DNA of 64,000 nt from Maribacter orientalis (GCF_900109345.1 NZ_FNZN01000011.1:35046-99045), one strand, 5' to 3'. Positions 25,542 to 35,740 are shown, numbered from the stretch's first letter. Made by a program: numbers and translations. The notes: generated by a model from the letters alone, not told the origin.

Positions 25542-25949
25542 ATGAATCCAATACTCAAAAATGTTCTGGCTGTTCTTGTAGGCATCGTCATTGGTAGCAT
25601 TGTAAATATGGGAATTATAATGATTAGTGGGTCTGTTATTCCACCACCTGAAGGAGGTGACATCACAACTATGGAAGGTTTGAAAGCTACTATGCATTTA
25701 TTTGAACCTAAACATTTTGTATTTCCGTTTTTAGCTCATGCCTTGGGTACCTTAGTGGGGGCATTTGTAGCGGCGAAAATTGCAGCAACCAGAAAGCAAC
25801 TTATGGCCTTATTAATTGGTGTGTTTTTCTTAATCGGTGGTTCTATAAATATATCAATGTTAGGCGGCCCTATGTGGTTCAATACCTTAGACGTACTGAT
25901 GGCTTATATTCCAATGGCTTATTTTGGCTGGTTGTTGGCTAAAAAATAA
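25542..25949 (+). CDS. Small four-helix membrane protein of unknown function
   Basis: The 135-residue protein has hydrophobic segments at about residues 8-30, 60-80, 87-107 and 112-132, with GGD/GGP loops (PPPEGGDI, MLGGPMWF). No family was recognised. It follows coxF by 64 bp on the same strand and is followed by a terminator, so it could be the last gene of the cox transcript or a separate unit. No cysteines suggest metal binding. Function is unknown. Confidence 0.72.
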   Translation: MNPILKNVLAVLVGIVIGSIVNMGIIMISGSVIPPPEGGDITTMEGLKATMHLFEPKHFVFPFLAHALGTLVGAFVAAKIAATRKQLMALLIGVFFLIGGSINISMLGGPMWFNTLDVLMAYIPMAYFGWLLAKK

Positions 25950-25965
25950 TTTTCTTAAACATAGC

Positions 25966-26022
25966 TATTCCCACTTAGTAAGTAATGATTCATTGCTTAT
26001 ATAGTGGGAATACGTTTTTTTT
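25966..26022 (+). terminator. Terminator at the end of the cox region
   Basis: TATTCCCACT (25966-25975) pairs with AGTGGGAATA (26003-26012), with further pairing inside (AAGTAATG/CATTGCTT), followed by CGTTTTTTTT. It separates the small membrane protein gene from the converging penicillin acylase gene. Confidence 0.85.
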
Positions 26023-26042
26023 GACCAATGCTATTGTAGTTA

Positions 26043-28442
26043 TTATTTCTCTATAGGATTTAAAATCTGGGTACGTACCGCTACAGAATCAATTTTAGAT
26101 TTAGAGTAGTATAATGGGAAATATTGGTCATTTGCCCAAGGTTCAAATAGATTGCTATAGAATGGACTGTCTGGATTTCCAGATTGCCCAGGGCCATTGG
26201 TGGCTAGCGATGCATCCCAATCACCAGTATTGATTATTACTCTAAATGAGGCACCGCTGCTTTGTCTTGAATTTCCGCCTGTTGAACCTACGGTTTGGCC
26301 GTTCCCTCCCCTCGGTAATGGGCCTAAATCTAAATTGTTTTTGGTTGTCTCATTTACAACACTACTTAAAGCATGCTCCATATAGGTATGTTTGTTGTTC
26401 ACTTGACCATATTGCCAATGGTTTATGTCTGATCCCAATTTGGTTTCTAAATTGGTCACGGCAGCTTTGAAAGCTTCACCTAAAAATTTATTTCTGCCAA
26501 CTATTGGGTTTGTTCCGAATTTGTTGTCTGGTGTAATGAGCCAATCTAATACTCGCTTCAACTGTAAATCAGGAACAATGCCTTTGCCAGCTTTGGGGAC
26601 AAACATGTCATAGGATTTCTGCATTATTTGCTCTTCCCATGCAACATAAATTGCTGCAGATATAGAATTAGCCTCCAATTTATAATTCCATTGCTTCAGT
26701 TTATCCTTCGCTTCCAAAACCTTATCATTAAAACTAATTGGCTCTAATAAGGGTACTAATTCACGAGCAGGAATAGAAAGATAATCCGTTTGAAGAGCCT
26801 TCATATCATTCATTGTCATTTTGTTACCTGATTCCAGCACTTCCTTTATGCGATCACCACGATAAGGATCGGCCCAGGAATATCCTATAGCATCCCAATG
26901 GGTATAATCATTTGGCGTTACGTTTTGGTTGGCGGTGGCCAAAAAGCCTTCTTCAGGATTTACACTGTGGGGTTTTTCTATAATTGGTAAATAACCATCC
27001 CATTCATAACGTCCATCCCCAGGTACTGGAACAAGACCACTAAAATTTCTACGAATAGGAGCAATGCCTACAGCTTGCCATCCTATTGTTCCTTCTTTAT
27101 CCGCCCAAATCATATTCTCCCCTGGTATATGACTATAATTACACGCTTCTCTAAATTCTTCCCAATTTTTAGCTTGGTTCATTCTTAGCGATGCTAAATA
27201 AGGAGATCCACCAGGCTCGAGCCAAGCACAGCGTACGGCATAAGCAACATTATTTTCTTTGTCCTTAAACGTTACAGGGCCATGAAGGGTATAGGCTAAA
27301 TCTACTATACTATCTTTTTGACCTTTAATATTTATAGTTTCTGAAATATGTTTCATGTCTACCCATTGGTCCTTATACTTATATTGATTTTGATTCTCAG
27401 GATTTAATTCATACACATATAAATCTTCCCCATCAGTTTCAAATACCGTTAGGCCCCAAGCACCATATTCATTATGCCCTATAGAAATACCGGGAATTTC
27501 AGGTTCTCCACCTCCTATAACATTCCAGCCAGGAGCAACTAAGTGAGTCATATATCGTAATGATGGAATTGCAATGGTTCTATGTGGATCATTTGCCATG
27601 TACGTATGACCATCCTCCATTTGTGAACCATCAACCACCCAATTATTACTTCCAATACCTAAGGAATCAGATTTAACGCTTATAAGGGACATTATCGCTT
27701 TCTCTTCACTCGTATTTCGAAATGATGGAATAATGTCTTCTTTTTTAAACTTAACGGTTTTACGATAGGCATTATAAAGTTCTAGGATGTCATTACTTAA
27801 TAAATTTGTATTGATAACTGGATCAATTTCTATATTCGGTTCTTTTGGGTGTAACCAAAACAGTTCTTTAGTTTTAATGGCACCCAACTTTGCGACGGTA
27901 CGACCTATCTGAAGTTCTTCGCCTATATTTCCTAAAAGCCCCTGATGTCTAGAAATAACAACTTCTGGTGTCCATTTCTGGGGTTTAATATCTAAAATTT
28001 GAAATTCAATAGGTAATAGTTCTGGTGTTTTTAAAATGTTTTCTATGTATGCATTTACCCCATCAGTGTAGGCGGTTATAATTTCAACCCCATCTTCATG
28101 GTAATGATTCATTTCGGTCTTCATATCACCTCTAAATTTGAAGAGACGTGTACCGATATCTCTTTTCAGTTCACGTTCTCCTAATATTTCAGAAACTGTA
28201 CCTGTAGCTTGTCTTCGCCAAATTTCGAATTGAAAAAGGCGGTCTGCCGCAGCGGCATAGCCTTGGGCATAAAAAAGATCATGTTGATTTTTTGCATAGA
28301 TGTGGTTAATGCCCCATTCATCCCTAACCATCTCAACAGGTTCTTGAAGCCCATCTAGCACCAATTTATCTGATTTGGTTGTTTGTGATTCTTTACAGGA
28401 AAAGGTTATGGCCAGGACAAAAAGAATAAAAATGTTTTTCAT
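26043..28442 (-). CDS. Penicillin acylase family (Ntn-hydrolase) lipoprotein
   Basis: A 799-residue periplasmic or surface hydrolase with a lipobox leader (LAITFSC, Cys16). Family members are made as a precursor that cuts itself before the nucleophilic serine; here that site is probably the Gly-Ser of DSLGIGSNNWVVDGS (about residue 260). N-terminal WGINHIYAKNQHDLFYAQGY and later MANDPHRTIAIPSLRY and GNSRQSSGASFRVIIN are typical. Substrates in the family include N-acyl homoserine lactones, beta-lactam side chains and other N-acyl amides, so the substrate cannot be named. It is probably monocistronic, with a strong terminator upstream separating it from the amidohydrolase pair. Confidence 0.92.
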   Translation of the reverse strand: MKNIFILFVLAITFSCKESQTTKSDKLVLDGLQEPVEMVRDEWGINHIYAKNQHDLFYAQGYAAAADRLFQFEIWRRQATGTVSEILGERELKRDIGTRLFKFRGDMKTEMNHYHEDGVEIITAYTDGVNAYIENILKTPELLPIEFQILDIKPQKWTPEVVISRHQGLLGNIGEELQIGRTVAKLGAIKTKELFWLHPKEPNIEIDPVINTNLLSNDILELYNAYRKTVKFKKEDIIPSFRNTSEEKAIMSLISVKSDSLGIGSNNWVVDGSQMEDGHTYMANDPHRTIAIPSLRYMTHLVAPGWNVIGGGEPEIPGISIGHNEYGAWGLTVFETDGEDLYVYELNPENQNQYKYKDQWVDMKHISETINIKGQKDSIVDLAYTLHGPVTFKDKENNVAYAVRCAWLEPGGSPYLASLRMNQAKNWEEFREACNYSHIPGENMIWADKEGTIGWQAVGIAPIRRNFSGLVPVPGDGRYEWDGYLPIIEKPHSVNPEEGFLATANQNVTPNDYTHWDAIGYSWADPYRGDRIKEVLESGNKMTMNDMKALQTDYLSIPARELVPLLEPISFNDKVLEAKDKLKQWNYKLEANSISAAIYVAWEEQIMQKSYDMFVPKAGKGIVPDLQLKRVLDWLITPDNKFGTNPIVGRNKFLGEAFKAAVTNLETKLGSDINHWQYGQVNNKHTYMEHALSSVVNETTKNNLDLGPLPRGGNGQTVGSTGGNSRQSSGASFRVIINTGDWDASLATNGPGQSGNPDSPFYSNLFEPWANDQYFPLYYSKSKIDSVAVRTQILNPIEK

Positions 28443-28465
28443 ATGAATATGAGTTTGATGGTTCT

Positions 28466-28548
28466 AAAAAAAGGGTATGTAAAAAGTCCATAAATTGATC
28501 AATTGAATCTTTTGACTATTCGAATTGATTGGACTTTTTAAATACCCT
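28466..28548 (-). terminator. Long terminator hairpin after the amidohydrolase operon
   Basis: AGGGTAT (28472-28478) pairs with ATACCCT (28542-28548), and AAAAAGTCCA (28481-28490) pairs with TGGACTTTTT (28530-28539), with some pairing inside. On the minus strand it is followed by seven T (28466-28472). It lies 100 bp past the amidohydrolase stop. Confidence 0.75.
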
Positions 28549-28647
28549 CTTAGTGTTTATATTCAGAGTTGTATTAAAACTGTGATTTTAAAGCTAATGG
28601 GTATCAGCTTAAATTTACAGTTTTATTTTATTCTTCCTGCTACTTTT

Positions 28648-29940
28648 TTATTCTCCTTCGTATTTACCCAAATAACGTTTCCATAGTTCGGTTTGGTGTG
28701 TTTCTAGTGAAACTGATCTACCATCTATAAAAGCATGTGTTAGCTGATTACCTGCCATATCTAAGGCATCGCCTTCAGATATAAACAGTGTTGCGCTTTT
28801 ACCGTTCTCTAAAGTTCCATATAGGTCATCGATTCCTAATATTTTAGCTGTATTACCAGTTAAAAGCTGTACAGCTACTTCTTTATCTAAGCCCTGTTGC
28901 ACAACTTGTCCAGCATAGAAAGGTAAGTTTCTAGTCTGAAAATTTTCGGCATCACTATTTTGAATGGCTACCATTAACCCTGCATCTACCAATAATTTAG
29001 GAAGCTTATAAGGTAAGTCATAGTCATCATCATCATAAACAGGTAAATTGTGTGTGTACTGAACTAAAACCGGAATGTTATTACTCTTTAAAAATTCTGG
29101 AATTTTATATGCGTGATATCCTCCTATAAGAACAATCTCTTTGGTGCCGTTGGCTTTTAATGTATTAATGGCATCAATGATTTCCTTTTCACCGTCGGCG
29201 TGCACGTATAGCTTCTGACTACCATCAAAAATACCTTTCATTGCTGCAAAAGCAGGATTCACCTCTTTAGAAGTAGATTTGCCATACGCAGCTGCATTTT
29301 TGAAAAAAGTAACTACAGCTTGTGTTTGTTCGCCGTAGTCCTTATTTGGTTGGTATCCTCTTTCTTCACCAGCCCACCAACGACCTTGTCTAAATGTATT
29401 CGGCCAATTTAAATGCACACCATCGTCTACTTTTATAGCTGCGTCTTCCCAGTTCCATGCATCAAATTGTACTATCGATGAGGTACCAGAAATTCTACCA
29501 CCTGTAGGCGCTATCTGTGCAATTAAAACCCCATTAGGACGCATGCTTTCAACAACTTTTGACTCTGCATTGTAGGCGATTAAACTTCTTACATGCGGAA
29601 TAAAGTCACCAAGTTCATCTTCATCTTTAGTTGCTCTTACCGCATCAATTTCAATTAGGCCCAAAGTTTTTGCTGGAGCTATAAACCCGGGATATACATG
29701 CTTTCCAGTAGCATCGATTACCTTTCCTTTGCGGGCGATTTTCATTTTAGAATCTCCAACAAAAGTTAGTTTACCATCTTCGAACATGATTAAGGAACTT
29801 TCAATTACTTCTCCATTACCCAAATGAGCTGTTGCACCTTCAATGGTGATAGCTTCTGTTTGTTTTGGAGCCGGTGTTTGTTGTGCCATGGTTTGTAAGA
29901 CCAAACCACAGGCTATTAATAAGGTTATATATTTTTTCAT
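28648..29940 (-). CDS. Secreted amidohydrolase-like protein lacking the HxH metal motif
   Basis: The ATG at 29940 starts a clear signal peptide (MKKYITLLIACGLVLQTMAQ), so it is preferred over an ATG 11 codons upstream. The 430-residue protein has the imidazolonepropionase-like amidohydrolase layout: an N-terminal beta-sandwich (EAITIEGATAHLGNG), HVYPGFIAPAKTLGLIEID and a C-terminal LLTGNTAKILGIDDLYGTLE followed by GKSATLFI. Where active enzymes have FID-H-x-H after PGF, this one reads FIAPAKTLG, so the first metal ligands are missing. It starts 46 bp after the 984-residue amidohydrolase gene and may work as its partner or as a binding protein. Confidence 0.85.
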   Translation of the reverse strand: MKKYITLLIACGLVLQTMAQQTPAPKQTEAITIEGATAHLGNGEVIESSLIMFEDGKLTFVGDSKMKIARKGKVIDATGKHVYPGFIAPAKTLGLIEIDAVRATKDEDELGDFIPHVRSLIAYNAESKVVESMRPNGVLIAQIAPTGGRISGTSSIVQFDAWNWEDAAIKVDDGVHLNWPNTFRQGRWWAGEERGYQPNKDYGEQTQAVVTFFKNAAAYGKSTSKEVNPAFAAMKGIFDGSQKLYVHADGEKEIIDAINTLKANGTKEIVLIGGYHAYKIPEFLKSNNIPVLVQYTHNLPVYDDDDYDLPYKLPKLLVDAGLMVAIQNSDAENFQTRNLPFYAGQVVQQGLDKEVAVQLLTGNTAKILGIDDLYGTLENGKSATLFISEGDALDMAGNQLTHAFIDGRSVSLETHQTELWKRYLGKYEGE

Positions 29941-29985
29941 TTTTGTAGTTTTAAATTTTGTGATACTTCGCATAAGTTGATAAAT

Positions 29986-32940
29986 TTAAAGACTTTCACA
30001 AGTGAAATCTCTTTTAACACTTTGCTTAGGGCCTTGCGTTTTTTTACCACCGCTTTTTTCTTTAAGCATCATAGTAACCAACTCATTTCGCTCTTTTTTA
30101 ATCTTTTCACGGTTTTGCTTATCCGTTTCTAAATCGAAATACGTAGTTCCTTCTATCATTGTTCTTTCTGCTTTAGAATAAACTGATAATGGACTACCAG
30201 ACCATAAAACTACATCTGCATCCTTTCCTTCTTTTATGCTACCTACGCGATCGTCTAAGTGTAAAAGTTTAGCAGGGTTAATGGTAACCATTTTCCACGC
30301 TTCCAATTCGGTCATGCCGCCATACTTTATAGTTTTTGCAGCTTCTTGATTTAACCTTCTTATCATTTCTCGATCATCGCTATTAATAGCAGTAACAACA
30401 CCTTGTTTTTGCATTATAGCAGCGTTGTATGGTATAGCATCATTTACTTCATATTTATACGCCCACCAATCACTAAATGTACCGGCACCTGCACCATGTT
30501 CTGCCATTTTATCGGCAACCTTATAACCTTCAAGAATATGAGTAAAGGTGTTTATTCTAAAACCGAAATGTTCTGCAACCTTCATCATCATATTTATTTC
30601 GCTCTGAACATAAGAGTGACATGAAATAAAACGTTCGCCATTTAGTATTTCAGCTAAAACTTCCATTTCCTCATCATAACGATACGGCTCTCCATTTTTC
30701 TTTTTGGTGTCATATTCCTTAGCTCTTTGAAAATAGTTCATGTAAAGTTGCTCTACACCCATTCGTGTTTGTGGAAAACGAGAGAAACTACCCCAATTAC
30801 TTTGCTTTACATTTTCACCTAAAGCAAATTTGATAAACTTAGGCGAATTGTCATAGATCAAACCATCGGCCTCTTCGCCCCATTTTAATTTTAAAATTGC
30901 TGATCTACCACCTATTGGGTTAGCGGAGCCATGTAATAATTGAAGGGATGTTACGCCCCCGGCAAGGGAATGATATATACCCATATGTTCAGGGTCAACG
31001 ACATCTTCCATTTTTACTTCGGCAGTGCTATTATGACCTGATTCGTTTACTGCTAATGCAGCTATATGGCTGTGCTCATCAATAATACCAGCAGTTAAAT
31101 GCTTACCTGTAGCATCTACCACTTTAGCACCTCCTGCGCTTAAGTTGGTACCTATCTTAGCTATTTTTCCATTTTTGATGAGTACATCAGTATTTTTTAG
31201 AATACCGGCTTCTTCGCTTGTCCATACCGTAGCATTTTTAAATAAAACGGTTTCTGATTTTGGTTTTGAAGCAAAACCATACCCAACATTCGGGTACATT
31301 ACAGGCATTACTTTAGGTGCATCCTTAGCTTTGTCATCTTTACCCTCTTTTTCTTCAAAAGCTTTAGATTTAGTAGCTGTGAATTTAGTTTCTGTTCCGT
31401 TTGGAAGAACTAACAGACCAGAAAGATTATCAGAGCCTTCTGTTGTGGCTCCAGTCATTCTATACGTATGCTCACCTTTATCTGTAGCAAATGACATAGT
31501 CAACCAATTGTTGTCATATGCTATTTTAGAAGTAAGTTTCATGGTATCTTGTTTTACCTCTATTGAAGGTTTTGAAACTTCACCCATTATTGACATAGCG
31601 TACATTTTGCCTTGTACGTTTAAGTTGTAATCTCCTCGGATATCTTTTGTATCTATAGAATTGATGACACTTTTTGAACCTTGTACCCAGTTTTCGAATA
31701 AGGTTGTTGAACTGTCAAATATATCACCTGAAGTTATTAAGAAGTTCGCGTAAGCACCAGTTTTTAAGGAACCAATTTGATTTGATTTTCCTAAAATTTG
31801 AGCCGGTACAGTAGTTAATGCTTCTAAGGCCTTAGTTTTTGGTAGCCCGTATTCAATGGCTTTCATTAATTTTTCCTTGAAATTTGAAGGAGATTTTAAA
31901 TCATAAGTAGTTAGAGAAAACTGTATGCCGTTGTCTGCCAATACTTTTGGGTTGGTAGGTGCTTGATTCCAAAACCGCATATCCTGCAATGAAACATAAC
32001 CAACTGCATATGGGTTAGAAATGTCATAGGCATCAGGGAAATTAATTGGAATTATAAATTTCGCATTAGTTGCTTTAATCTCTTCGATTCTTTCAAACTC
32101 ATTACCACCACCTAAAATGGTATATTGAATTCCATTAGCATCTCCAATTTTATCGGCACGTAAATCATTTCCTTTGTCTTTCGCTTCAAAAATTTGTACT
32201 AAATTTTTATTGGCATTCAATGCTTCTAACGAAAGGTCAGTGGTTGTTGAATTGCCTTTTGAATACCAATCGGCATCGCTATACATTTGTCTTAGCAATG
32301 CTAAGGCGCCCATTAATGAGCTAGGATATGATTGACCTTTAGCAATACTTTTGTCTAAAGAAAAGTACTGTGCAGACTTATCATCTAGAATACGGTTAGC
32401 GTCTGTACCTTCACCATTTAAAGCAATTAAGACTCCAGTTCCTCTCGCAATACCATCTTGAATATGAGAATTTACGACACCAAAACCAGCTTCACGTAAA
32501 ACTTTGGCCTCCTTATCATCATATTTAAATTGGGCAATGGCTTTATTCTCTGGCATAATGTGATCGTTCCAATAATAGCCATCTCTAGAAGGAGCGTATT
32601 CTGCAGATCGCCCACTACCTGGTTTCTTTTTAGGTTGTTCAACTCCAAATTTTGAATAGACATCGATAAAAGAGGGATAAATTGACTTTCCTTTTAGGTC
32701 AATAATTATTGAGTTTTTTGGTATGCTGACTGTACTAGATGCACTTACAATTTTACCATGTTGAATTAGTAATGTTCCTTTTTCAATTATTTGTGTTGGA
32801 GTAACATAAATTTTGGCGTTGGTAAAAGCCGTGTAGTTATTGTTGTTGACTTTTACCCCTGCATTTTCGGGAAAATATTCTTGAGCAGTTAAAATAGTAC
32901 TACACCAAAGAAGGCATAGCGCAAAAATTAGTTTTTTCAT
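29986..32940 (-). CDS. Tandem (double) amidohydrolase, secreted, one half catalytically degenerate
   Basis: A 984-residue exported protein (signal MKKLIFALCLLWCSTILTAQ) containing two amidohydrolase modules. The first (about residues 35-430) has SIYPSFIDVYSKFG instead of the HxH motif and is probably inactive. The second (about 570-960) keeps HLTAGIIDEHSHIAAL, FISCHSYVQSE, NTFTHILEGYK and a late Asp in INSDDREMIRRL, consistent with a metal centre. A middle segment (about 440-550, SKIAYDNNWLTMSF) is a beta domain of unknown kind. Together with the following gene, three amidohydrolase-like modules are encoded, of which one looks competent. The substrate is unknown; peptide or N-acyl amino acid cleavage is common in the family. 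Confidence 0.88.
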   Translation of the reverse strand: MKKLIFALCLLWCSTILTAQEYFPENAGVKVNNNNYTAFTNAKIYVTPTQIIEKGTLLIQHGKIVSASSTVSIPKNSIIIDLKGKSIYPSFIDVYSKFGVEQPKKKPGSGRSAEYAPSRDGYYWNDHIMPENKAIAQFKYDDKEAKVLREAGFGVVNSHIQDGIARGTGVLIALNGEGTDANRILDDKSAQYFSLDKSIAKGQSYPSSLMGALALLRQMYSDADWYSKGNSTTTDLSLEALNANKNLVQIFEAKDKGNDLRADKIGDANGIQYTILGGGNEFERIEEIKATNAKFIIPINFPDAYDISNPYAVGYVSLQDMRFWNQAPTNPKVLADNGIQFSLTTYDLKSPSNFKEKLMKAIEYGLPKTKALEALTTVPAQILGKSNQIGSLKTGAYANFLITSGDIFDSSTTLFENWVQGSKSVINSIDTKDIRGDYNLNVQGKMYAMSIMGEVSKPSIEVKQDTMKLTSKIAYDNNWLTMSFATDKGEHTYRMTGATTEGSDNLSGLLVLPNGTETKFTATKSKAFEEKEGKDDKAKDAPKVMPVMYPNVGYGFASKPKSETVLFKNATVWTSEEAGILKNTDVLIKNGKIAKIGTNLSAGGAKVVDATGKHLTAGIIDEHSHIAALAVNESGHNSTAEVKMEDVVDPEHMGIYHSLAGGVTSLQLLHGSANPIGGRSAILKLKWGEEADGLIYDNSPKFIKFALGENVKQSNWGSFSRFPQTRMGVEQLYMNYFQRAKEYDTKKKNGEPYRYDEEMEVLAEILNGERFISCHSYVQSEINMMMKVAEHFGFRINTFTHILEGYKVADKMAEHGAGAGTFSDWWAYKYEVNDAIPYNAAIMQKQGVVTAINSDDREMIRRLNQEAAKTIKYGGMTELEAWKMVTINPAKLLHLDDRVGSIKEGKDADVVLWSGSPLSVYSKAERTMIEGTTYFDLETDKQNREKIKKERNELVTMMLKEKSGGKKTQGPKQSVKRDFTCESL

Positions 32941-33114
32941 TATGTTTGGTTTGAATTAGTGCCTTAAAAATACTTGTATTTACCAGTATGCACCGTCTAT
33001 TTCACTTTTGTTTAACAGTTGTAAAAGACTTAATTCGTAATATGTATTTTAATCTTAAAATATTATATGAAAGACTGGCATTCTATAATTTGATTGCGGA
33101 ATGTATAAAAACAA

Positions 33115-34182
33115 TTATAGTGGATGTTCTTTGTGGTAGGCTACTAAAAGAGAAACTACAGCATTATAACTTCTAATGCCTTCAGTTTGATTATTGGCTT
33201 TTAGGAAAGAATTGAATATTGACTTAAAAACGGGTTCCATCGGATTTTTGTAAAAATTCCAAAAATCGGCTATTTCCTGAAAGTTGTTCTTTACACCAGG
33301 ATTTAAAGTTGATAGTAAACTGTTGAATTCTTCTTTATCTGCGCTTCTAATATCACTTAAGCAATATCCTAATGCATATGCATAGGCTGCATATTGGAAA
33401 TAGATATCATTATTTTTAGCCGTAACCAAATAGCCTATAAAATTAGTTTCGTTCTCTGCGGAATAGCCCAATTGATGACCAATTTCATGACCAACTACCA
33501 CAGGAAATCTAAAATTTGGAAGTAGACCGTTTACTTGGGCTTCATTTGTGAAAGGATTCAGATAGCCAGCGTAACCCATATAGGTTAGTCCCTTACTAAA
33601 TAAAGAAGTTTTCACACTTGGGGTAGTATATGTTAAAAATGGATGTATGGTTTTAAGTTCATCATACCCAATAATCGTCTTGTCAAAAATTTGCTCATGA
33701 CTGTATGGTATATTAACGGCCAAACTAGAATCATTAGTAATGTTTAATTGCGCTTCGTTGGTTTTTCGAATTAACTGCTGAGTAAAATTTAACAGTTCGT
33801 TGTAGTCCTTAGTTTCTGTTAATGCTAACTTATCGGCTAATGGCTCTCTATAATAGTTCATTCCCCACATAAAATGAAAAGTGAAGTATGCGACAGAAAG
33901 TATCATTAACACATTGCGAACAAAAGTCAACTTGTTTTTCCAGATAGATTTTCTATTTCGATATAGATATGCAATTGCTAGTATTATTAGCGCGAAATAG
34001 ATGAGGTCTCCAACAGAAAAAGGAATCCAACCAAACAATATTCTAAATAGTCTCGAGATAACTGGGTAAAAACCTGTGCTGTAATAATTCTCAACGAATT
34101 CTGAGTAGTTGGCGAGCCATTTAACGATTATGATTTGGGGAATCAATGAAAGTGCTACGGCATTTTTAAATGATATCTTCAT
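33115..34182 (-). CDS. DUF3810 membrane protein with HExxH zinc-protease motif
   Basis: A 355-residue protein with three N-terminal membrane segments (about residues 8-25, 55-75 and 88-107) and a soluble domain containing FPVVVGHEIGHQLGYSAENETNFIGYL. The HExxH pair plus the downstream ENE..F pattern is that of gluzincin-like peptidases. The family is DUF3810, common in Flavobacteria and Firmicutes. The function is unproven; membrane-bound proteolysis is inferred from the motif. It stands alone, diverging from pepD. Confidence 0.85.
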   Translation of the reverse strand: MKISFKNAVALSLIPQIIIVKWLANYSEFVENYYSTGFYPVISRLFRILFGWIPFSVGDLIYFALIILAIAYLYRNRKSIWKNKLTFVRNVLMILSVAYFTFHFMWGMNYYREPLADKLALTETKDYNELLNFTQQLIRKTNEAQLNITNDSSLAVNIPYSHEQIFDKTIIGYDELKTIHPFLTYTTPSVKTSLFSKGLTYMGYAGYLNPFTNEAQVNGLLPNFRFPVVVGHEIGHQLGYSAENETNFIGYLVTAKNNDIYFQYAAYAYALGYCLSDIRSADKEEFNSLLSTLNPGVKNNFQEIADFWNFYKNPMEPVFKSIFNSFLKANNQTEGIRSYNAVVSLLVAYHKEHPL

Positions 34183-34249
34183 TGTCTCAAAAATAGCGAA
34201 ATCCTTTTTCTATAAGTATTTTTGTTCTCGTTAACTATGAAAATAAGCT

Positions 34250-35695
34250 ATGAATATTGATCAGTTAGAACCTAAATCTGTTTGGAATAATTTTTCAAAA
34301 CTAAATGCAGTACCTAGACCTTCTAGAAAAGAGGAACGAGTAATCGCTTTTATGGTAGGTTTCGGTAAGGAACTTGGCTTGGAAACTTTTTCTGATGGCA
34401 TAGGTAATGTTATTATTAGAAAGCCTGCAACTTCAGGAATGGAGGGTAGAAAAATGATAACGCTTCAAAGCCATTTAGATATGGTTCATCAAAAAAATGC
34501 AAATACCAAATTTGATTTCGATACACAAGGGATAGACATGTTCATTGATGGTGATTGGGTAAGGGCTAAGGGAACCACTTTAGGTGCTGACAACGGTATG
34601 GGGGTAGCTGCAATAATGGCGCTGCTTGAGAGTGATTCAATTTCTCACCCTGCTCTTGAGGCATTGTTTACTATTGATGAAGAAACAGGTATGACAGGTG
34701 CCTTTGGTTTAGAAGGAGGGGTTTTAAAAGGGGAGATGCTTTTAAATCTTGATACAGAAGAAGATGATGAAATTGATATAGGTTGTGCGGGTGGTATTGA
34801 TGTTACTGCAACTAGATCATATAATAAAAAGCCAGGTACACATGGTGATACAGGACTTGAAATTACTATTCAAGGATTGAAGGGCGGACATAGTGGAATG
34901 GATATTCATAAAGGACTTGGTAACGCAAATAAAATCATGAACCGCTTACTTTATTTGGGTCTTGATTATAATATGCGAATTAGTTCTTTAGAAGGTGGAA
35001 GTTTACGAAATGCCATACCTAGAGAAAGCATTTGTCGATTGAATGTAGGTAGAAAGCATGTTGCTGAGGTCATGATAAAATTTAATACGTTAGTTGATGC
35101 TATTAAAGCAGAATTAAAAGTACATGAGCCAAATCTCACAATCAACTTAGAAGAAATTAAGCCAGCCACAGAAGTCATGGGATTAGGTGCTCAAGGCAAG
35201 TTCGTAAAAGCTGTTTATGCCGCTCAAAATGGGGTATATGCCATGAGTGCTTCTATCGACGATTTGGTTGAAACATCAAATAATATCGCAAGAATTTTGG
35301 TTAAAGATGGTAAAATTACTATTGCTTGTCTAACACGGTCTTCAGTTGATTCTGCAAAACTGGACTTAGCAAATTCTTTACGTTCTGTTTTCGAATTAGG
35401 AGGCTTCGATGTGGAATATAGTGGCGCATACCCTGGTTGGAACCCAAATCCGAATTCAAAAATACTTTCTATTGTCAAGAATTCCTATATAGAATTATTT
35501 AAAGAACAACCAAAGGTAATTGCTTGTCATGCTGGATTGGAATGTGGAATATTAGGACAGAATTATCCAGAAATTGATATGGTAAGCTTTGGTCCTACAA
35601 TTTTAGGAGCTCACTCACCCGATGAGCGTGTAAGTATCTCTTCTGTTCAGAAATTTTGGAAGTTACTTTTAGAAATTTTAAAGAATACAAATTAA
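34250..35695 (+). CDS. pepD: Aminoacyl-histidine dipeptidase (M20, PepD family)
   Basis: A cytosolic zinc dipeptidase that cleaves Xaa-His and other dipeptides. The 481 residues show all M20 motifs: LQSHLDMVHQ (first metal His-x-Asp), GTTLGADNGMGVAA, the catalytic Glu in FTIDEETGMTG, NLDTEEDDEIDIGCAGG, and C-terminal IACHAGLECGIL with a final His in GAHSPDERV. The length is as expected for PepD. It is monocistronic, with a bidirectional terminator right after it. Confidence 0.95.
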   Translation: MNIDQLEPKSVWNNFSKLNAVPRPSRKEERVIAFMVGFGKELGLETFSDGIGNVIIRKPATSGMEGRKMITLQSHLDMVHQKNANTKFDFDTQGIDMFIDGDWVRAKGTTLGADNGMGVAAIMALLESDSISHPALEALFTIDEETGMTGAFGLEGGVLKGEMLLNLDTEEDDEIDIGCAGGIDVTATRSYNKKPGTHGDTGLEITIQGLKGGHSGMDIHKGLGNANKIMNRLLYLGLDYNMRISSLEGGSLRNAIPRESICRLNVGRKHVAEVMIKFNTLVDAIKAELKVHEPNLTINLEEIKPATEVMGLGAQGKFVKAVYAAQNGVYAMSASIDDLVETSNNIARILVKDGKITIACLTRSSVDSAKLDLANSLRSVFELGGFDVEYSGAYPGWNPNPNSKILSIVKNSYIELFKEQPKVIACHAGLECGILGQNYPEIDMVSFGPTILGAHSPDERVSISSVQKFWKLLLEILKNTN

Positions 35696-35705
35696 ATAAA
35701 AGCAT

Positions 35706-35740
35706 AAAAAAACCCGTTGGTGTAAACTAACGGGTTTTTT
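35706..35740. terminator. Bidirectional terminator between pepD and the PPIase gene
   Basis: AAACCCGTT (35710-35718) and AACGGGTTT (35729-35737) form a 9-bp stem flanked by A on the left and T on the right, so it can stop transcription of both converging genes. Confidence 0.92.

Noticed and set aside
31145..31630. 161-codon plus-strand frame inside the amidohydrolase gene
   Set aside because: Antisense shadow of a strongly conserved domain protein; no own signals.
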